Position numbers and translations under genes: made by a program | NCBI RefSeq assembly: GCF_964340395.1 | Contig: NC_135555.1 | Span: forward strand, 11,529,931-11,593,930 | Reading direction: 5' to 3' | From: Glandiceps talaboti | Lineage: Eukaryota > Hemichordata > Enteropneusta > Spengelidae | Length of the DNA stretch: 64,000 bases | Notes under the pieces: generated by a model | Told to the model about the DNA's origin: nothing | Database searches by the model: none | What the model saw: only the letters and a program-made list of their open reading frames with translations | In this document: one piece after another, positions 1 to 13,800 of the stretch | Layout: the number at the start of each line of letters is the position of its first letter | Position numbering within the stretch: position 1 is the first letter of the stretch

Positions 1-1185
1 GTTTCTTGGCAATAAAGTGAAAATATCTTTATTTCCTGGAGGTGTTCCCCTTTAAGCTCTTAGTGACTGTACATAGTAGAACACACATACATTGTACAAT
101 CCTGTCTACCCACTCCTTATGCATGGAACCAGCAGGCACTATATTGCACATGGCAATAAGTAGTATTTATTTAGCCTCAGCTATTTGTTCGAACAACGCA
201 CTAAAAGGGATAAGACAACCAGTGTCCTGGGATAACACCAAGGTTCTAGTCAAAGAACAGGACGGGTTAAAACGTAACGTAAAAGGAAGCCAGCTATATC
301 AGACAGAGGAGACCCATCATGAACAGGGACCAAGGATACCAACTACCATCAATTTACGGACATATTATTCTGCCAGCTTCTAAGACATTTAATGCAGAAA
401 AAATAAATCTTTGTACGATCAAGGTCCATAGTAGACAGATCGACACGCCACAGTCGTTTCTAACTTACCATTCCAAAGTAACTATATTTTACTGTTCTAT
501 TGATTCTTGGAACCATAAACAATATATTCTCCGTCAACTATTTGTATTACAAGACATAAAATGTGGGAAGAAGTCAGAGCACAATTGCAAGACAATACTT
601 TTTCTGGGTTTTAAAAACAATCTTGATACATTTATGACAGCATAGGCAACACCTTAACTTCCCTTTCAGCAAACAGAATCAAAAATAGATTTGTACTAGC
701 GTGTAGCTGTCCAGACTCTGGCATGTCAGAATTCTCCCAAGAAATTTCATATGACATAGAACAAGTTCAGGATCCTTGGCACAGAAACAAAGCATCTTGA
801 ATGAGGTCTTATAAATTATTTACATCTGAGCTTACAAACAAATATTATTATGTAGACACTAAGATACAAATTTCCAGACACCTTTGACCTCATTGTAACT
901 TAGTTTATGGCTCTGTATTAAAGGTTACACATTCAGGCCAACCTGTTGACAAAACCTGATTCGACAGTCAAAAATGTCATCTACAAATTTTTTCCTTTGT
1001 TTTTTTAACAAACTTTTCATTTCAACAACATTGGTGTCAAACAAAAACATTGAAAACCTTGCATTATACATGGAACTATGCACAAATTGGTGACCTTTCA
1101 AGCTCTCAGATCATTTGGCTTGTAGCTCATTGGTCAACTAGTTACTATGGGAACACAGTTGTTGTCAAGGAGACATTACACTCAC
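1..1185. other. NHE8 intron, no exon seen
   Basis: AT-rich sequence to the left of the last visible NHE8 exon. I looked on the minus strand for the next conserved NHE segment after SLHK (a GNFF-like start) and did not find it, so the next exon probably lies beyond the left edge. No repeat family recognised. Confidence 0.5.
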
Positions 1186-1269
1186 CTTATGCAGCGAGTA
1201 TCCCGATTCAAATATGATTGGTGGTAGCAATACCAGGAAAAACATCGTTGGATTAAACATCTCTTCTCT
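1186..1269 (-). CDS. SLC9A8: NHE8 exon (REEMFNP...SLHK)
   Basis: 84 bases, 28 residues, phase 0 at both ends. The acceptor TTTGCAG precedes AGAGAAGAG and the donor AAG|GTGAG closes it. It encodes REEMFNPTMFFLVLLPPII followed by FESGYSLHK, the most conserved early segment of NHE8-type exchangers and part of the transport path. The preceding exon ends in NWQ, as expected for the family (NW followed by an acidic stretch and MF.P). Confidence 0.9.
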
Positions 1270-4200
1270 CTGCAAACAAACGAACAAAGAAATAAAACAC
1301 AAAAATTACTTTACATATTAAAAACATGATGGCTTCACAATGTATAGAATGACACTATTACTATGCTTTAGACGCTAACAGTTCCATGTTACAAAATGTA
1401 CTCATTTTACCCAACAGTTGTACCAACTCAGTGTTTTTGAAAAGGTTTTGGAACACAGTTCGTACACATCTCGTGAAACTTGCACAGATTTCCATATCTG
1501 GTACTACAATTTTGGTGGGGAACCCCAATAAAACCGACTGGGGAAACTCAGGTAGATTTTACCAACTTACAGTTGTAAACAAAAATGCAACAAATGCATT
1601 AATACGTCCTGTATTCTTGTAATATCTTCTTGGTCCTAGCTTATCTCTTTGATTCCAAATACTGACAATTCAATAGCATTAATAACAAACTTCCTCTGGG
1701 GATGCATCCGTATTTTTCATGCAGACACCCTACTGGCGGACATTGGACATTAACTATGTATATAGATGGAATGATTTATTGACTTTCACAGATTTTGACC
1801 TAACTGGCACCATGTGTTCAAGGCTATATCGCAGTAAAAATTTGGCTAACTTTTATTTCAAATTTTCAGTTGTTTTCTATGATGTCTTTTCCTTTCAAAA
1901 TGAAATCCTTGTCTAATTTATAGTGTAGTGTTACACACATTCTGATCTTACAATGTTACACAGTTCCGTCCCCCACATATTTGATCTAAAATAACTTATT
2001 ACAAAATTTGGGCAGGATGTGTATCCATAACTACGCAGATTGGAGATGATGAACAAAATGGAATAAATGATAAAGGAATATGAATAGAATAACTGTACCT
2101 GATTTTTTTGTATGGCACTATATAATCTTGGTATGACAATCCTTTACTTAACGATTTCACATGACAGTTCATTTAGACAAATTTGAACATTATGGGTTTG
2201 TTGGTATGAATGGACCACAGAACAGGACATACATGTATAGACCACATTATGAATGCACCAGATGCATATATTCTATAGTAATCACGGTGAGTTATTAATA
2301 TTTCAGTTCAAAAATCAAGAGTGTAACAGTTGGAAGACATAGGAAACATATGACATCTGGTGGCTTCATAGTGTTTAGTGTCAGAGTTGATGACAGCAGT
2401 TTGCCATTAATATGGAAAGTATTCATTATAACAATGGTTGCATTTCCACTGTTTTGCTAGGATTTTGGAACATTGTTATATGTAGCATGGTTGCAAGGTG
2501 CTGAAAGACTGGGCACACATTTACATTGGATTATTTCAAATAGCAGTAATTTCCAAAGGGAAATTTTCTTTGAGGTTTGTTAGAGTACATCACATACATT
2601 ACAATACTAGTAATATAGATAATATGCATTTGTAGCTACAGTTTTCCTAATATAAATAGTTGGTATCACAAGTTTTGCCCGTTGATTTAAATTAGTCAAT
2701 CACATGATAGCTTGCAAACAGACTGACTGACAGACAGACAGACAGATAGACAGGCAAGCAGACAGACAGACAGACAGACAGACAGTCAGCCAGCCAGCCA
2801 ATGATATCAAAATTCAAAATTGAATTTAGGAAGTTGGAGAAATCTGCACTACAGGTATATTGGAATTGACAAGAATCAGGCTTGGAAAACAAGTATAGAG
2901 GAGGGGAAAATGTGGACAAATCATTTTAAAAGCAAGCATCCACCAGGGGTTTCGAAACTTTTTGCTACAACTCTATAATTTATGTCAAAAAAGTGAAAAT
3001 CTAACAGATATAACATTGTTAATGTTTGTCCTTGTGTTCTCTTCAATTTCTTGGGGGAAACCTTAACTCATAAATGTCTGGGGCAATAATGTAGATCTTT
3101 ACCTACTGACTGGCTTTAGTGAAACCATGACAAATACTAGTAGTTCCATTTTGTAATCCCACTACATTTCTGGTATTAGATAATATAAGGGAAATGTGTA
3201 TCTAAAAGACATCCCATGCCAATCATTTCAGCCATAGTTTGGGTGGAATTCTGTTGTTGTTGTTGGTTTGTTTGTTTGTTTTTGTTGGTTATTTGGGTTT
3301 TTTGGTTTGTTTGTTTTTTATTTTATTTATTTATTTTATTTTATTTTATTTTATTTTTTTTTTTTTGGGGGGGGGAGTCAAATTGCCAGATTGCTGTAAC
3401 TGGCATGGTATTCTAAAACCACTGTGACTTGACAACACTCTTTTATATGATGCACTTTACAACATTTGTATGTATGGTTTACTAACACAGAGTATGGGAA
3501 AGCAAGCATTTTTAGTGAAATCTTGAAGGTCTACATGAAAAATGGCAAGGTGGCCCTGAAGTGATTCTTTCACAAAAATGTAAGTTCTACATTTGCAGTG
3601 AACTGTCACATACATGTATATATCATGTTTGAAGACCAAATCACAAAGAATATTAATGGCAATCAAATATGCATTATTGTGGAAAAGTAAATGAAAAAAT
3701 AACATAATTTCAAATAAATTGACAGTATGGTATCATTACTGCACAAGACTTATTAGCCTGTTTATGTCACTGGATCAATTCTGCTGTGGCTTCGTCACTA
3801 TTATCCATAATATAATGATAGCAAAAGAAGTACAATGGAACCACAGATTAGTGACATATACAATAAAAGAACAGTGGAATCACAGATCTGGTGATGTACT
3901 AGTAGTTTGCCTGGAGACTTATTGATTTGTGTAGTAACAACACAAAGCCATTTACAGCTGTTGCCATAACATAGCTGTCACCAGATGTAACACTGACAAA
4001 GTGATATCTCGACTTACCTGCCAGTTTGCTAGATTTTCAATTTTTAAAAGCATCAATATGAAACCAATGAATGCTCCTAAAGCCACTTCAGCTACACTCT
4101 CAGGTAAATAGTGGAACTTCCATTTGATAATCATATGCACCAGTAAAATACACATAGCTGTAACATATCATACAGTACACTTGAACTTAGTAATATGTTC

Positions 4201-7200
4201 ATAGCATGCATACAGACAGATGGACAGATACACACACAGAGACCAATACTTATCTCACTCATCCTTGCATTATATCATATATATACATTTTTGTACTTGG
4301 AAAGCTTCCCTATATGCAAAAAGAATTGTAAAGCTTCTCTCTCTCTCTGATAAGCACAAACTGAACCCTTTGGAGTTGGTGTCACATGGTCTTTTTGGTA
4401 AGTGATATTTTTTAAAAGAACCGCACTCAATATTTGGAAATTTTATGTCATCAAAAAAAGTCACATCAACTTACCTACAACAATGAGAATAAAGAATATA
4501 GTTAAACCACTGTCTTTTTCATCTTCCGATGTACCACCTGGAATTTCTTCCTCGGGTTCTTCCGTCTGTACTGGAGTTTTGGTTGTAGTGTTTAAATCTG
4601 TTGACACATTGCTGCTACTATTTGGTAATCTGTAATATATGAAAGTGGTTGATGTAGCAATGGCAATGATTAAACCTTTGATGGTAGATGTACGTTACAT
4701 AATAGTCACTTTCTTCTAGCAAACACTGCCTGTTTTAGCTGTAAAACACTGCAGCTGCATATTGATCTGTTTACCATTATGGTTTAAGTCTCATTTCACA
4801 CGTGGCATATAGTACAACATGTGTACATTTTTTGTATTTGCTTTGTGAGAAATTACTGACGGTGCATTTTGTATCTGGAAAAATTGAACTTCATGTGATT
4901 GTCATAAACATTGTTTTCTTTTTTTTTAAATGAAAAATATACAGATGTTGTATCCAAAACTCATCTGTAAACAAAACTCAACAAAACAAAATATTATGTG
5001 TGCAAAGATGGACTTGTGTTAGGGTGATATACAATTTGAAAAATAATGAGTTTACCATAGACATGATATCAACATACTACATGGAACTTTCAATGCTACC
5101 AGTAATATTAACAACAGACTGCCCCAACCCCAACTCCAACGCACCCCTTTGACATAATGTATCAATGTGGGTTCGATATCACCAACATGATATTACCCCC
5201 CCCCCCCCACTCATTTATCATTAATATTAGAATAAATTAATTCAATAAATGCTATATATAGACTGTGGAACTTGCAATACTACCTGTACAACAGATACTG
5301 CCCAACCCTGTACTCCACTGCACCCCATGATATAATTATAATGTATTTTCAGACTCAATATTATCAACATTATCCCCTCACCTCACCTCCTTTATATTAG
5401 TATGAATTCATTCAATAAATGCTGTATATATAGGGCACCAGAACTTTTGTGTCACATCTTGAAAAATCTAGACATTCCAGAATACATGTACTATGATGTA
5501 GTGCACCTAAGGTCAAGGTCTGATGGTCAAAACATCTGAATAGAGCTACATGTACATGTGGCAGGCTCTAATAAAGTCTGTAAGCCACACAGTTTGAGCT
5601 GTGATTCAGCTTCTTTTACCAGTATTCCCTGTCTATACATGTATAATAAATGTACTGCAGCTATATTTAGACTAGTTTCTATCAATGACTTGGTGTCTCC
5701 ATTGCCTATCAATCTACTGAGTCGTGAGGACACCATACTGTCAAACATACATGTACAACATTATATGTGTACCATGCACATACATGTATGCAGCCAAGCT
5801 GTATGCGTGGGAACAGAGATTTTACTCTTGTCATTTTATGCCTGCAATGTACATCCATCATCCATGTCAATGGTTGTGGGGATGCTACAAAAATAGTAAA
5901 CTGAGTCAAAACATTCAGAAATATTACCCCTGTTTTTGTACTGTCAAAATATGTATACACATGTAAAGTAAACATTTCGAATTTTTTGAAGATTGAAAAA
6001 TCCTTTGTGGGTCACACTACTACATGTGTTATCTGATACCAAATGATCAACTGGTTTGCACTTATAAAGTTTCATGTCTGTGGTGGCTGGGTCTACACTA
6101 TGTACATAAATGACCTGTATAACCTATTGTAATTATATCTGACACTTATTATTTCATAAACATAACACTGTATACATGTAACATAATAAACTCTGCAATA
6201 AACGAGAAGAATACAGAAATAGCTTGAAATATTTAAAGCCGTCTGTGTACACATACATGTACTCATATATTGAAGATATATCTTGCATTAATTAGTTTTT
6301 GTTTGTGCAAAGGTTCGTCTGGTTTATTGACATTTGTGTTATTTCTGTGTATGTTATTTCACAGGATAATTTGTCACACACTGTGACTATGTATATCCAA
6401 CCATAGACCCTCCATCTATGATCCAATCAAGGAGGTTTAAGATAACTTATACCTCCCTGATCCACTAATAGACACTACAGGAAAGTGTAGGTCTATGATC
6501 CAACCAACAACATGTATTTATACAAGTTGTTGCTTTGTTTGTTTATTTTCTACATACAGGTCATAGTATGTGTGCTTATTATAGCCGAAGCCCATGGCCC
6601 CCTATTGGTGTTGTTAGGGTTTTTCTTACTTTTTCTTTCTTCTTCTGCCATTTTTTTGTCAAGCTAGAACTAGAAAACGTTTGCCCGTAAACCTTTCAAA
6701 CTTGGTAGGCTTATCGGGGACCATGAGTACTCATGCACCTAACCCAGTAATTTTGGGCTGGAATATCGAAAATTTCATACTTTACACAACAATAGCCTAA
6801 AATCCTGGCTAATAGGGATTTGGAATTTTGATTTCCCCATCACGTGAATATAGTCAAAAACCCCATTCACAAGGATTCCCGGCTAGTATAATGATAAATG
6901 ATATTTTATCCATTGACTACCACATAATTGTATGTAGTTAGTAGATTAATCATATAATTCCGAACTTGTTCTTCGTGTGTCAACAAATATCCCCCCCCTC
7001 CCATGAGGATCCCCACAAATGACGATTAACGATATCAAGTTTCTACTTGTACATGATTATATGACTCCAGGATTTCAACAAAATTGTGCAGTAGATTCAA
7101 GTACTTTTTTTTCTCCTATAAATATCACTACAATGTATTTAGGGTACTTGAATATATTAACAAGACAGCTCCTACATGAAAACATATTTAATTTGTACAA

Positions 7201-7799
7201 AGGATTTGAGTTTTATATGTTACAACATATGAAGGGTACTTGAATATCATCATGATCATATAACTCCTGGTTCTCATCAACTCTGTACACACAGTAGGCA
7301 TATAAGTTTTACTTGGATTAGGAACCCAATATGGTTAATAGGTTGATTGAATCATACATTCAGTCCTGCAACAGCTTTTCATTCAATATGAATAGTAAGA
7401 GTGCATACATCATGTCATTTTGTGATATGAAGAGTACAATGTAAGGTGAGTCATGCATACTTAACATATTCAAATCAAACACAAACTGAATTACACTATT
7501 TTTGTACACGTGACAACATAGTGCTTTTATTTACATTTCTTCTTTAACTGTCATATTCTGTGATAAATGAGTCTGGCTAGAATTTCTGGTTTGAATGTTG
7601 AATAACACTGCAGTCTCGCTAGGGTGGGTTTTGTCACCAAGCTAACCGAGTGGACGAAATTCTATAGAATTTAATTGATCACTTTCTATATATAAGCCAT
7701 ACATGTAATTTGTGGCAGGAATCCTGGTAGTACTAGTAGAATGATGATGGGAATCATGAAGACTTTCCCTATACTTTACCTATTCATCAAACACACACG

Positions 7800-7864
<65 letters not shown>

Positions 7865-10800
7865 GTGTGTTTTATTACAAATGAGGCCTTCAGTACGGGT
7901 GTGTGTTATGAGACCCCTAGTTTGTTGTGATGCTAAATCCATGAACATGATATCGTATATTCTTCCCCTAGTAGACTATACAAAAATCATCGCAGTTTAA
8001 AGAAACAACCATTAATGAGCTTTCTGTAGGCATGTGAACTTGTGAAGCCTTCCCAGGCTGACGTGGTTTATGGAGCCACTGGGTGTGAAGCATTTACTGG
8101 GCATAAGCTTAAAAGTAGGACCTTGGACCGAGTGTGTACTTTTAAGTGGGAAGTAGGGCCATTTACATACTCATGGAATTAAAGTATAAAATGAGAACTT
8201 TATGTATTTTTAAAAGGTAAATTAAATATCCCTGTATTTTCCGCTGTATCTTTACACAACAGCAACTGCAAAATTGTCAGAAAACTGACAACCTACTGTA
8301 ATAATCTGGTATTTGACATAATTCCATATGCTTTCTTCCTTGAAAAATATAGCCTTTGGTGAATGTAGAGTAGACAGGAAAAGATACCAAAAACTCTTGA
8401 AAACTTCAAAACCAGTTTGAAGTTAACCAAGTTGTTTGCATGTTATTAGTAGACTTCTTGAAACACGATTGTAGTCATATGGTGTGATAGGTGAACAAAC
8501 AAGCGAGAAGGTGCCCAGAATGCCAGGTCCATTTATATTATCACTTCACATAATCCAAGGCTTCATGGTTAGTCAGAGATTACAATTATTGTTCAGGTAC
8601 TGAGTATTTTTGATTGGGCAATGTAGAAATTGAATTAAATGGTACATTTCCAAGGTGGTGCCATGCATTATTTTCAGAATGTGGTTGATCGATACACTAG
8701 CCCATGGTCACAGCTGAATTTATGTATGACCATGCATTGAGCCCAGGTGACAGTGTAGTGACCATAGTTGGCAGAACTCACATGGAGTCTAAAGTAGGTT
8801 ACATGATGCATTTGTATAAATAACTCTGCCCCCCCCCCCAACTGCCACAAATTGCTGTGCCTTATCTGACTAACAAATTTGCTTTTAAAAAACTTAATAA
8901 CAAATTCTGCTTACAGAGGTCAAACTCTTTCCTGTACAACAGAGATTTATCCAGTTAGCAACTAGCTACTACCTGCATTGAAACATTTTTCCAGGAAGAG
9001 GAACATGAATCAAAATTATTCCACTGTTGTTATATTTAGGAAAGTGAGTTTAAAGTATTTTGCCTTTGAAATAAGACTGTGATAGGTTACCAAACAAGTT
9101 ACTATGTAGCCTAGAATCCATTAAAGTTCCTTATACTATGATCACCACATAGTCACCAAAGCTCAGACCACAGATAAGATAGTCAATTTCTGCTGTAATT
9201 TTAAATAGAAGACAATACAAGCTATAAAGTAACACCTTGATGTGTGTATTTTCAGCAGAGAAGCAGGGCCATTTACACACACTTGGTACCATGGTACAAT
9301 GGAAGGCCCTGGAGTGTGATAATTTAAGTGACAAATAAGGCCATCTACACACTCTTAGTAATATGGCAACATGACAGACCTTTGACTGGCCATTTATACA
9401 ATCATAGTAATAATATGGCACAATGAAAGGAGTTTGTAGTGTGTACTTTTACGAGGAAAGTTGAACATTTACACATTCATAGTATTTTGGTAGAATGTAT
9501 TTTTTAAGTTGAAAGTGGGGTCATTTAAACACATATTGTAGTTTGGTGGAGAGAGAGAGACATTATTGTGTTCTGAAGTGGAAAAGTAGGAAGTCCCAGA
9601 ATGTAAACAGACTAGACATCAACTACAGGCTATGCAGCTTTGAACAGCAACCAATATACAATTGTAAAATGACTGATGACTCAATATATTGTTCTCACAT
9701 TTGACAGCACTGAATATATGTGGTCTTGCTAGATATTAGACTTTAGGGGGATTTTACACCAAACACAGAAAAAATATACTGATCATATATTTTTATTTGA
9801 AACATCAAAACCAACAGTTAGAACTTGCTATGTTGTAGACCAACATTATTTTGTTTTGGAATAAAGACTTCCACTTAAAAGGGTTTGTTAGATCATCTGA
9901 CAAGTAAAATGTGTGCATAAAGTGAAAAAAATGAAGTAAGAAAAGTTTAAACTTAAACTTTGAACATGATGTTTACATAAAGTATCCCCAATCCTTGTTT
10001 AGTTTTTTTTTCAAACATTTGAAAAGCTGACTTCAAATGAACAATAAGAAATACAGTTCATTCATGATACTCAGTGAAGGTGAATTTTTTAAATAAATTG
10101 GTGTGATAGGTGAACAAACAAGTGAGTAGGTGCCCAGAATGCCAGGTCTACTTATATTATCACTTCACATAATCCAAGGCTTCATGGTTAGTCAGAGATT
10201 ACAATTATTGTTCAGGTACTGAGTATTTTTGATTGGGCAATGTAGAAATTGAATTAAATGGTACATTTCCAAGGTGGTGCCATGCATTATTTTCAGAATG
10301 TGGTCGATCGATGCACTAGTCCATGGTCACAGCTGAATTTATATATGACCATGCCTTGAGCCCAGGTGACATTGTAGTGACCATAGTTGGCAGAACTCAC
10401 ATGGTGTCTAAAGTAGGTTACATGATGCATTTGTATAAATAACTCTAATCCCCCCCCCCCAACTTTCAAAAATTGGTGTGCCTTATCTGACTAACAAATT
10501 TACTTTTAAAAAACTTAATAACAAATTCTGCTTGCATAGGTTAAACTCTTTCCTATACAACAGATATTTATCCAGTTAGCAACTAGCTACTACCTGCACC
10601 AAAGCATTTTTCCAGGAAGAGGAACATGAATCAAAATTATTCCACTGTTGTTATATTTAGGAAAGTGAGTTTAAAGTATTGTGCCTTTGAAATAAGACTG
10701 TGATAGGTTACCAAACAAGTTAATATGTAGCCTATAATCCATTCAAGTTCCTTATACTATGGTCACCACAAAGTCACCAAAGCTCAGACCACAGATAAGA

Positions 10801-13800
10801 TAGTCAATTTCTGCTGTAATTTTAAATAGAAGACAATACAAGCTATAAAGTAACACCTTGATGTGTGTATTTTCAGCAGAGAAGCAGGGCCATTTACACA
10901 CACTTGGTACCATGGTACAATGGAAGGCCCTGGAGTGTGATAATTTAAGTGACAAATAAGGCCATCTACACACTCTTAGTAATATGGCAACATGACAGAC
11001 CTTTGACTGGCCATTTATACAATCATAGTAATAATATGGCACAATGAAAGGAGTTTGTAGTGTGTACTTTTACGAGGAAAGTTGAACATTTACACATTCA
11101 TAGTATTTTGGTAGAATGTATTTTTTAAGTTGAAAGTGGGGTCATTTAAACACATATTGTAGTTTGGTGGAGAGAGAGAGACATTATTGTGTTCTGAAGT
11201 GGAAAAGTAGGAAGTCCCAGAATGTAAACAGACTAGACATCAACTACAGGCTATGCAGCTTTGAACAGCAACCAATATACAATTGTAAGATGACTGATGA
11301 CTCAATATATTGTTCTCACATTTGACAGCACTGAATATATGTGGTCTTGCTAGATATTAGACTTTAGGGGGATTTTACACCAAACACAGAAAAAATATAC
11401 TGATCATATATTTTTATTTGAAACATCAAAACCAACAGTTAGAACTTGCTATGTTGTAGACCAACATTATTTTGTTTTGGAATAAAGACTTCCACTTAAA
11501 AGGGTTTGTTAGATCATCTGACAAGTAAAATGTGTGCATAAAGTGAAAAAATGAAGTAAGAAAAGTTTAAACTTAAACTTTGAACATGATGTTTACATAA
11601 AGTATCCCCAATCCTTGTTTAGTTTATTTTTTTTTCAAACATTTGAAAAGCTGACTTCAAATGAACAATAAGAAATACAGTTCCATCATGATACTCAGTG
11701 AAGGTGAATTTTTTAAATAAATTGGTGTGATAGGTGAACAAACAAGTGAGTAGGTGCCCAGAATGTCAGGTCTACTTATATTATCACTTCACATAATCCA
11801 AGGCTTCATGGTTAGTCAGAGATTACAATTATTGTTCAGGTACTGAGTATTTTTGATTGGGCAATGTAGAAATTGAATTAAATGGTACATTTCCAAGGTG
11901 GTGCCATGCATTATTTTCAGAATGTGGTCGATCGATGCACTAGTCCATGGTCACAGCTGAATTTATATATGACCATGCCTTGAGCCCAGGTGACATTGTA
12001 GTGACCATAGTTGGCAGAACTCACATGGAGTCTAAAGTAGGTTACATGATGCATTTGTATAAATAACTCTAACCCCCCCCAACTGTCAAAAATTGGTGTG
12101 CCTTATCTGACTAACAAATTTACTTTTAAAAAACTTAATAACAAATTCTGCTTGCATAGGTTAAACTCTTTCCTATACAACAGATATTTGTCCAGTTAGC
12201 AACTAGCTACTACCTGCACCAAAGCATTTTTCCAGGAAGAGGAACATGAATCAAAATTATTCCACTGTTGTTATATTTAGGAAAGTGAGTTTAAAGTATT
12301 GTGCCTTTGAAATAAGACTGTGATAGGTTACCAAACAAGTTAATATGTAGCCTATAATCCATTCAAGTTCCTTATACTATGGTCACCACAAAGTCACCAA
12401 AGCTCAGACCACAGATAAGATAGTCAATTTCTGCTGTAATTTTAAATAGAGGACAATACAAGCTATAAAGTAACACCTTGATGTGTGTATTTTCAACAGA
12501 AAAGCAGGGCCATTTACACACACTTGGTACCATTGTACAATGGAAGTCCCTGGAGTGTGATAATTTAAGTGACAAATAAGGCCATCTACACACTCTTAGT
12601 AATATGGCAACATGACAGACCTTTGACTGTCCATTTATACAATCATAGTAATAATATGGCACAATGAAAGGAGTTTGTAGTGTGTACTTTTACGAGGAAA
12701 GTTGAACATTTACACATTCATAGTATTTTGGTAGAATGTATTTTTTAAGTTGAAAGTGGGGTCATTTAAACACATATTGTAGTTTGGTGGAGAGAGAGAG
12801 ACATTATTGTGTTCTGAAGTGGAAAAGTAGGAAGTCCCAGAATGTAAACAGACTAGACATCAACTACAGGCTATGCAGCTTTGAACAGCAACCAATATAC
12901 AATTGTAAGATGACTGATGACTCAATATATTGTTCTCACATTTGACAGCACTGAATATATGTGGTCTTGCTAGATATTAGACTTTAGGGGGATTTTACAC
13001 CAAACACAGAAAAAATATACTGATCATATATTTTTATTTGAAACATCAAAACCAACAGTTAGAACTTGCTATGTTGTAGACCAACATTATTTTGTTTTGG
13101 AATAAAGACTTCCACTTAAAAGGGTTTGTTAGATCATCTGACAAGTAAAATGTGTGCATAAAGTGAAAAAATGAAGTAAGAAAAGTTTAAACTTAAACTT
13201 TGAACATGATGTTTACATAAAGTATCCCCAATCCTTGTTTAGTTTATTTTTTTTTTCAAACATTTGAAAAGCTGACTTCAAATGAACAATAAGAAATACA
13301 GTTCCATCATGATACTCAGTGAAGGTGAATTTTTTAAATAAATTGGTGTGATAGGTGAACAAACAAGTGAGTAGGTGCCCAGAATGTCAGGTCTACTTAT
13401 ATTATCACTTCACATAATCCAAGGCTTCATGGTTAGTCAGAGATTACAATTATTGTTCAGGTACTGAGTATTTTTGTTTGGGCAATGTAGAAATTGAAAT
13501 AAATGGTACATTTCCAAGGTGGTGCCATGCATTATTTTCAGAATGTGGTCGATCGATGCACTAGCCCATGGTCACAGCTGAATTTATATATGACCATGCA
13601 TTGAGCCCAGGTGACAGTGTAGTGACCATAGTTGGCAGAACTCACATGGAGTCTAAAGTAGGTTACATGATGCATTTGTATAAATAACTCTCCCCCCCCC
13701 CAACTGTCAAAAATTGCTGTGCCTTATCTGACTAACAAATTTACTTTTAAGAAACTTAATAACAAATTCTGCTTGCATAAGTTAAACTCTTTCCTGTACA

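Larger units (their letters stand above)
1270..4017. other. NHE8 intron
   Basis: No exon seen in this stretch. It holds a CAGA-type simple repeat near 2720-2810 and a T-rich/TTTTA tract ending in a G-run near 3250-3376, and is otherwise unremarkable AT-rich sequence. Confidence 0.5.
4630..7663. other. NHE8 intron, left part
   Basis: Start of the large intron. Contents recognised: a ~185-bp tandem duplication (5083-5440), a dispersed-repeat-like segment (6580-6885), and AT-rich sequence with many TACATGTA words. No exon seen. Confidence 0.5.

Noticed and set aside
9131-9421. 96-105-residue minus-strand open frames (CRWPYLSLKLSHSRAFHC type) recurring in every satellite unit
   Set aside because: They recur because the units are near-identical. 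They span the non-coding sub-repeats, have no recognisable family, and change length with unit indels. A dN/dS test over all units would be decisive; a clear excess of synonymous changes would reopen the case.
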